DNA of 64,000 nucleotides from Chlorocebus sabaeus (Eukaryota; Chordata; Mammalia; Primates; Cercopithecidae): contig NC_132926.1 of assembly GCF_047675955.1 (NCBI RefSeq), forward strand, positions 10,182,576 through 10,246,575, written 5' to 3'. The position numbers were made by a program, and so were the translations under genes. Of the stretch, positions 60,930 through 64,000 are shown in pieces (position 1 is the stretch's first letter; each line of letters begins with the position of its first letter). Below the pieces are notes generated by a model. It was not told the DNA's origin. It worked only from the letters and a program-made list of their open reading frames with translations, and made no database searches.

Positions 60930-61106
60930 ATTGTCACCTGTAACGTCAAAGTCATGGAAGAGATCTTTGAGTTCCTGTTTGTGAATATTGAAGAGAAATC
61001 TGTACATTCCAAAGTTTTTTGCACCGATTCTCAGATCCCCTTTCAGGTCAAGCAAGTCAAAGACAGGCCGGGAATGACGGTACATAAACTGTCCTTCCAG
61101 ATGGTT
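60930..61106 (-). CDS. EFCAB9: EFCAB9 internal exon
   Basis: This 177-bp, phase-0/phase-0 exon encodes 59 residues, starting NHLEGQFMYRHSRPVFDLLD and ending FDVTGDN. It contains a degenerate EF-hand loop (DLKGDLRIGAKN, lacking the acidic residue at position 12) and the first half of the canonical loop completed in the last exon. The acceptor on the minus strand is ctcttgcactag and the donor is AAT|gtaagt. Splitting a Ca2+-binding loop between two exons is compatible with the family. The protein acts in the CatSper complex of the sperm flagellum. Confidence 0.93.
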
Positions 61107-61451
61107 CTAGTGCAAGAGAAATAGGTGAGATGAGCAACAGTGTTGTCAACGCTGCTTTCTAACTTGTTTCCTCAAGACGTATCTTCACCAGCCCCTTCCC
61201 TAGAGAGCTAAAAGCAAAAGAGAAAATCAGAAGCTCAGGGCTGAAAGGGTTCTATCATCGATGCAGGAAGTCTCACTTCGGCGTCTGCATTCAAAAGGAA
61301 CTTGAATTCTGCCACCTGTAATGATCCATTCTGCTAGACAGAACTCTGGTTACTATAATGCATTTCCTTACGTTCAGTGAAAGTCTTGTGAAACATCGTG
61401 GCATGGGTGATAAAATGATGACCTCCTTCCCTCAAAAAAACAGGAACTGAG

Positions 61452-61738
61452 GCCGGGTGCGGTGGCTCACACCTATAATCCCAGCACTTCAGGAGGCTCG
61501 AGGCGGGCAGAGCACTTGAGGTCAGGACTTTGAGACCAGCCTGGCCAATATGGTGAAACCCCATCTCTACTAAAAATACAAAAAATTAGCCAGGAGTGGG
61601 GGGGTGTGCACCTGTAGTCCCAGCTACTTGATCTATTGAACCCAGATGGTGGAGGTTGCAGTGAGCCGAGATCGCGCCACTGCACTCCGGCCTGGGCTAG
61701 ATCGAGACTCAGTCTCAAAAAAAAAAAAAAAAAAAAAG
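61452..61738 (+). mobile_element. Alu in EFCAB9 intron
   Basis: Full start and A-tail with a ~25-base gap near the right-arm centre. Confidence 0.93.
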
Positions 61739-62098
61739 GACCTGGGTAAGTACATACTGGAAATGTATATATGGTAAGAAAAGACCTCCGAAGGAGTGAG
61801 GCGCTTGAGCTAGCTGGTGATTCTCTGAAAATCACCAGCTAGAGCGAGTGAGGAAAAGAATGCCAAGAAGGGACGCGATGGGCCACATCTGTCCTCTATG
61901 AGGAAGGGCAGAGTAGGAGGGCGGCCAAGAGGCTGGGGCTGCAGCAGGGAGAGGCTGTTGAAAAACCTGAATCATTCGGGAACCAAAACTTATTTTCCCC
62001 ACCCATCTTTTCTTCCTCTTTTTAGTGAAAGGAAGAAAACTGATGTATTCCTAATTCAGTGCTCCCATCAGCAAGAGGATGGTGGCAGCTGTGCGGTT

Positions 62099-62104
62099 AC
62101 TTGC
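62099..62104 (-). promoter_or_regulatory. EFCAB9: Non-canonical GC splice donor
   Basis: On the minus strand the exon ends CACGAG and the intron begins gcaagtaacc. Apart from T to C at +2 it fits the donor consensus perfectly, the known pattern for functional GC-AG introns. The nearest GT (four bases downstream) would break the frame into the next exon. Confidence 0.85.
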
Positions 62105-62253
62105 CTCGTGGGCCAGCAGCATACACACCAGCATGTAGAACTGCTCAAAGCCGATCTCGCCCACAGCGTTCCAGTCCAGCATGTCAAACACAATGTTGAT
62201 CTGTGCCTTTTTCAAGTCAGTCACATGATGAAGGAAGTGATAGAACAGCACAT
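62105..62253 (-). CDS. EFCAB9: EFCAB9 internal exon with EF-hand
   Basis: This 149-bp exon has two bases completing a codon (phase 1, presumably Asp) and 49 codons from VLFYHFLHHVTDLKKAQINI to YMLVCMLLAHE. The central segment FDMLDWNAVGEIGFEQFYML is an EF-hand with loop D-W-N-A-V-G-E-I-G-F-E-Q, where the usual Glu at position 12 is Gln. The acceptor on the minus strand is ccaccttaacag. Joined to the next exon through the GC donor, it gives LLAHE-NHLEGQ in frame. The first coding exon is not in the window. Confidence 0.93.
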
Positions 62254-62723
62254 CTGTTAAGGTGGACAGGTGAGGAGATGTGTTATTTGAATATAGCTCG
62301 AAAATGCTAAACAGCTAGAAGTCACGTAAACGGTAGTGATGTTGGAAGCTTGTTGATCTAGGAAGAATGATGAGAACATTTTGTTTCTGGCTTTGCCACT
62401 GTACTTTCTACAATTCCTCAAACCTTCATCACCCTTGAGCTTGTGGAAAAGCACTGGACCTGGAGTTGTGGAGAATGAGATCATGGACGGTCTTGGCTCC
62501 TGCCCGAAGCTCACACACTGCATGGAGCAGACAGATGTGCACACAGCACTAATAAAAGGCAAGGTGCTAACATATAAAACGGGCACAAAGTGCTCCTCAT
62601 GTATGAAAGGGAGAGCTTAATTCTCACTGGGGACTGAGAACACTTTCTTGGAGATGCTGATGTTTTTCCTGAGCCTTTCCCTTGAGATAATTAAAATGAG
62701 GAATAAAAAAATCATTCCCCCTC

Positions 62724-63016
62724 GGCCAGGCACAGTGGCTCATGCCTGTAATCCCAGCACTTTGGGAGGCCAAGGCAGGTGAATCATGAGGTCAGGAGTT
62801 CGAGACCAGCCTAGCCAATATGGGGAAACCCTGTCTCCATTAAAAATACAAAAATTAGCCAGGCGTGGTGGCACACACCTGTAGTACCAGCTACTCAGAA
62901 GGCTGAGGCAGAAGAATTGCTTGAACCCAGGAGGCAGAGGTTGCAGTGAGCCGAGATTGTGCTACCGCACTCCAGTCTGAGCAACAGAGCAAGACTCTGT
63001 CTCAAAAACAACAAAA
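62724..63016 (+). mobile_element. AluS
   Basis: TSD TCATTCCCCCTC with one mismatch (62712, 63018). Confidence 0.94.
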
Positions 63017-63132
63017 GTCATTCCCCATCTATAAACGCCTTGATATGCCTCATGCTTGTATAAAGCAAATGCATTTGGCTGTAGGGGGAAGGGAACAAAC
63101 CTTATTTACCACCTTATGTGTTAGGCACTTTA

Positions 63133-63457
63133 TTTATTTTTTGGCTGGAGTGCAATGGCACATTCATAGCTCACTGCAGCCTCAACCTCCCAGGCTTAAA
63201 TGATCCTCCCACCCCAGCCTCCCAAGTAGCTGGGACCACAGGTGCATGCCACCATGTCCAGGTAATTTTTTAATTTTTTGTAGACATGGGGTCTCCTTAT
63301 GTTGCCCAGACTGGTCTCGAACTCCTGGGCTCAAGCAGTCCACCTGCCGCTGCCTCCCAAACTGCTGAGATTATATTTATATAAAATAATATATATATAA
63401 AATAATATATATATAAAATAATATATATGTGTGTGTGTAAGCCAGTGCACCCAGCCA
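63133..63457 (-). mobile_element. AluJ with internal minisatellite
   Basis: TSD TGTTAGGCACTTTA (63119, 63458); AT repeat grown at 63373-63438. Confidence 0.92.
63381..63428. repeat. 16-bp AT minisatellite, three units
   Basis: ataaaataatatatat is repeated exactly three times and followed by (GT)5, inside the left-arm end of an AluJ. Confidence 0.9.
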
Positions 63458-63524
63458 TGTTAGGCACTTTAAATGCCACATTTCACTAAATCCTGATAAC
63501 ACTACAGAGAAAGTGGCATCATAC

Positions 63525-64000
63525 TGAGAGGTGAAGCCAACTGGACTTCCTGAGTCGAGTGGGGGACTTGGAGAACTTTTCTGTCTTACAAGAGGATTGT
63601 AAAATCACACCAATCAGCACTCTGTGTCTAGCTAAAGGATTGTAGATGTACCAATCAACATTGTGTAAAAAAACACCAATGAGCACTCTATGTCTAGCTA
63701 AAGGATTGTAAATACACCAATCAGCACTCTATAAAAATGCACCAATCAGCACTCTGTGTCTAGCTAAAGGATTGTAAATGCAGCAATCAACACTCTGTAA
63801 AATGGACCAATTAGCAGGATGTGGGCAGGGACAAATAACAGAATAAAAACTGGCCACCCCAGCCAGCAGCGGCAACCCACTTGGGTCCCCTTCCACGCTA
63901 TGGGAGCTTTCTTCTTTTGCTCTTCACAATAAATCTTGCTGCTGCTTACTCTTTGGGTCTGTGCCACCTTTAAGAGCTGTAACATTCACTGCGAGCATCT
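63525..64000 (+). mobile_element. ERV9/LTR12-type solo or proviral LTR (5' part)
   Basis: The element begins TGAGAGGTGAAGCC at 63525 and runs off the window. It carries the tandem U3 repeats typical of ERV9 LTRs: CCAAT boxes at 63610, 63651, 63676, 63717, 63742 and 63807 (one decayed to GCAAT at 63784), alternating with GTGTCTAGC and GGATTGTAAA blocks. An AATAAAA TATA-like box is at 63842 and a poly(A) signal AATAAA at 63928. It reads rightward, antisense to EFCAB9. No coding region is in view. Confidence 0.9.
63842..63848 (+). promoter_or_regulatory. LTR12 core promoter TATA-like box
   Basis: AATAAAA lies directly downstream of the CCAAT-rich U3 repeats and about 86 bp before the R-region poly(A) signal, the usual arrangement in ERV9 LTRs. 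Transcription would start near 63870 and go right. Confidence 0.55.

Larger units (their letters stand above)
61107..62104 (-). other. EFCAB9: EFCAB9 intron with GC-AG ends
   Basis: This 998-bp, phase-0 intron has one Alu (61452-61738). The minus-strand donor reads GAG|gcaagt, so the intron starts with GC rather than GT; the acceptor is a normal AG. Confidence 0.85.
62254..64000 (-). other. EFCAB9: EFCAB9 upstream intron (part)
   Basis: No sequence resembling the EFCAB9 N-terminal exon was found between 62254 and 64000, so the preceding exon is presumed to lie beyond the window. The stretch contains two Alus and an LTR12-type LTR antisense to the gene. 62254-62710 is single-copy DNA in which I see nothing further. 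Confidence 0.7.

Noticed and set aside
62093..62098. GT donor four bases downstream of the GC donor in EFCAB9
   Set aside because: It would shift the frame into the next exon and lose the conserved NHLEGQ join.

Overview
The window is nuclear DNA of a catarrhine primate, most likely an Old World monkey. About a third of it is Alu (some 70 copies), with antisense L1, MaLR LTRs, MIR/L2 and an ERV9-type LTR. At least three young AluY copies (20652-20958, 29738-30038, 39516-39804) carry variants I associate with cercopithecid AluY lineages. Two real genes are recognisable from their exons, and their order matches human 5q35.1 read in reverse: UBTD2 on + and EFCAB9 on -, tail to tail.

Layout. 1-27265 is the distal part of UBTD2 intron 1; exon 1 lies left of the window. 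It holds a KLF3 processed pseudogene (about 4810-6780), long antisense L1M blocks (9-16 kb), a MaLR internal region plus LTR (16.6-18.4 kb) and a recent 167-bp tandem duplication (24731-25068). Exon 2 is 27266-27502. Intron 2 (27503-49490, 21,988 bp) contains a THE1/MST-type LTR, L2/MIR relics and one long antisense L1M (about 39.3-46.9 kb) broken by Alus and by a Tigger-type DNA transposon. The last exon carries coding sequence 49491-49888 and a 3'UTR of about 2.3 kb to about 52190. The 6-kb spacer between the gene tails holds an L1ME relic, MER5A, Alus and a MADE1 hairpin of the mir-548 type. EFCAB9 occupies the right end on the minus strand: last exon (coding 58284-58475), an internal exon (60930-61106) and another (62105-62253). 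Its first exon lies beyond 64000. The window ends inside an ERV9/LTR12-type LTR (from 63525, + strand).

Functions. UBTD2 encodes a cytosolic ubiquitin-like-domain adaptor. EFCAB9 encodes the EF-hand Ca2+ sensor of the sperm CatSper channel. They are unrelated neighbours; nothing here suggests joint regulation. I found no RNA genes, CRISPR arrays or novel multi-gene system. The most checkable oddities are the tandem duplication, a GC-AG splice site and a possible C-terminal extension in EFCAB9, the MADE1 hairpins and the LTR12 promoter. Repeat subfamily names come from remembered consensus motifs and repeat borders are accurate to a few bases unless target-site duplications (TSDs) are stated.
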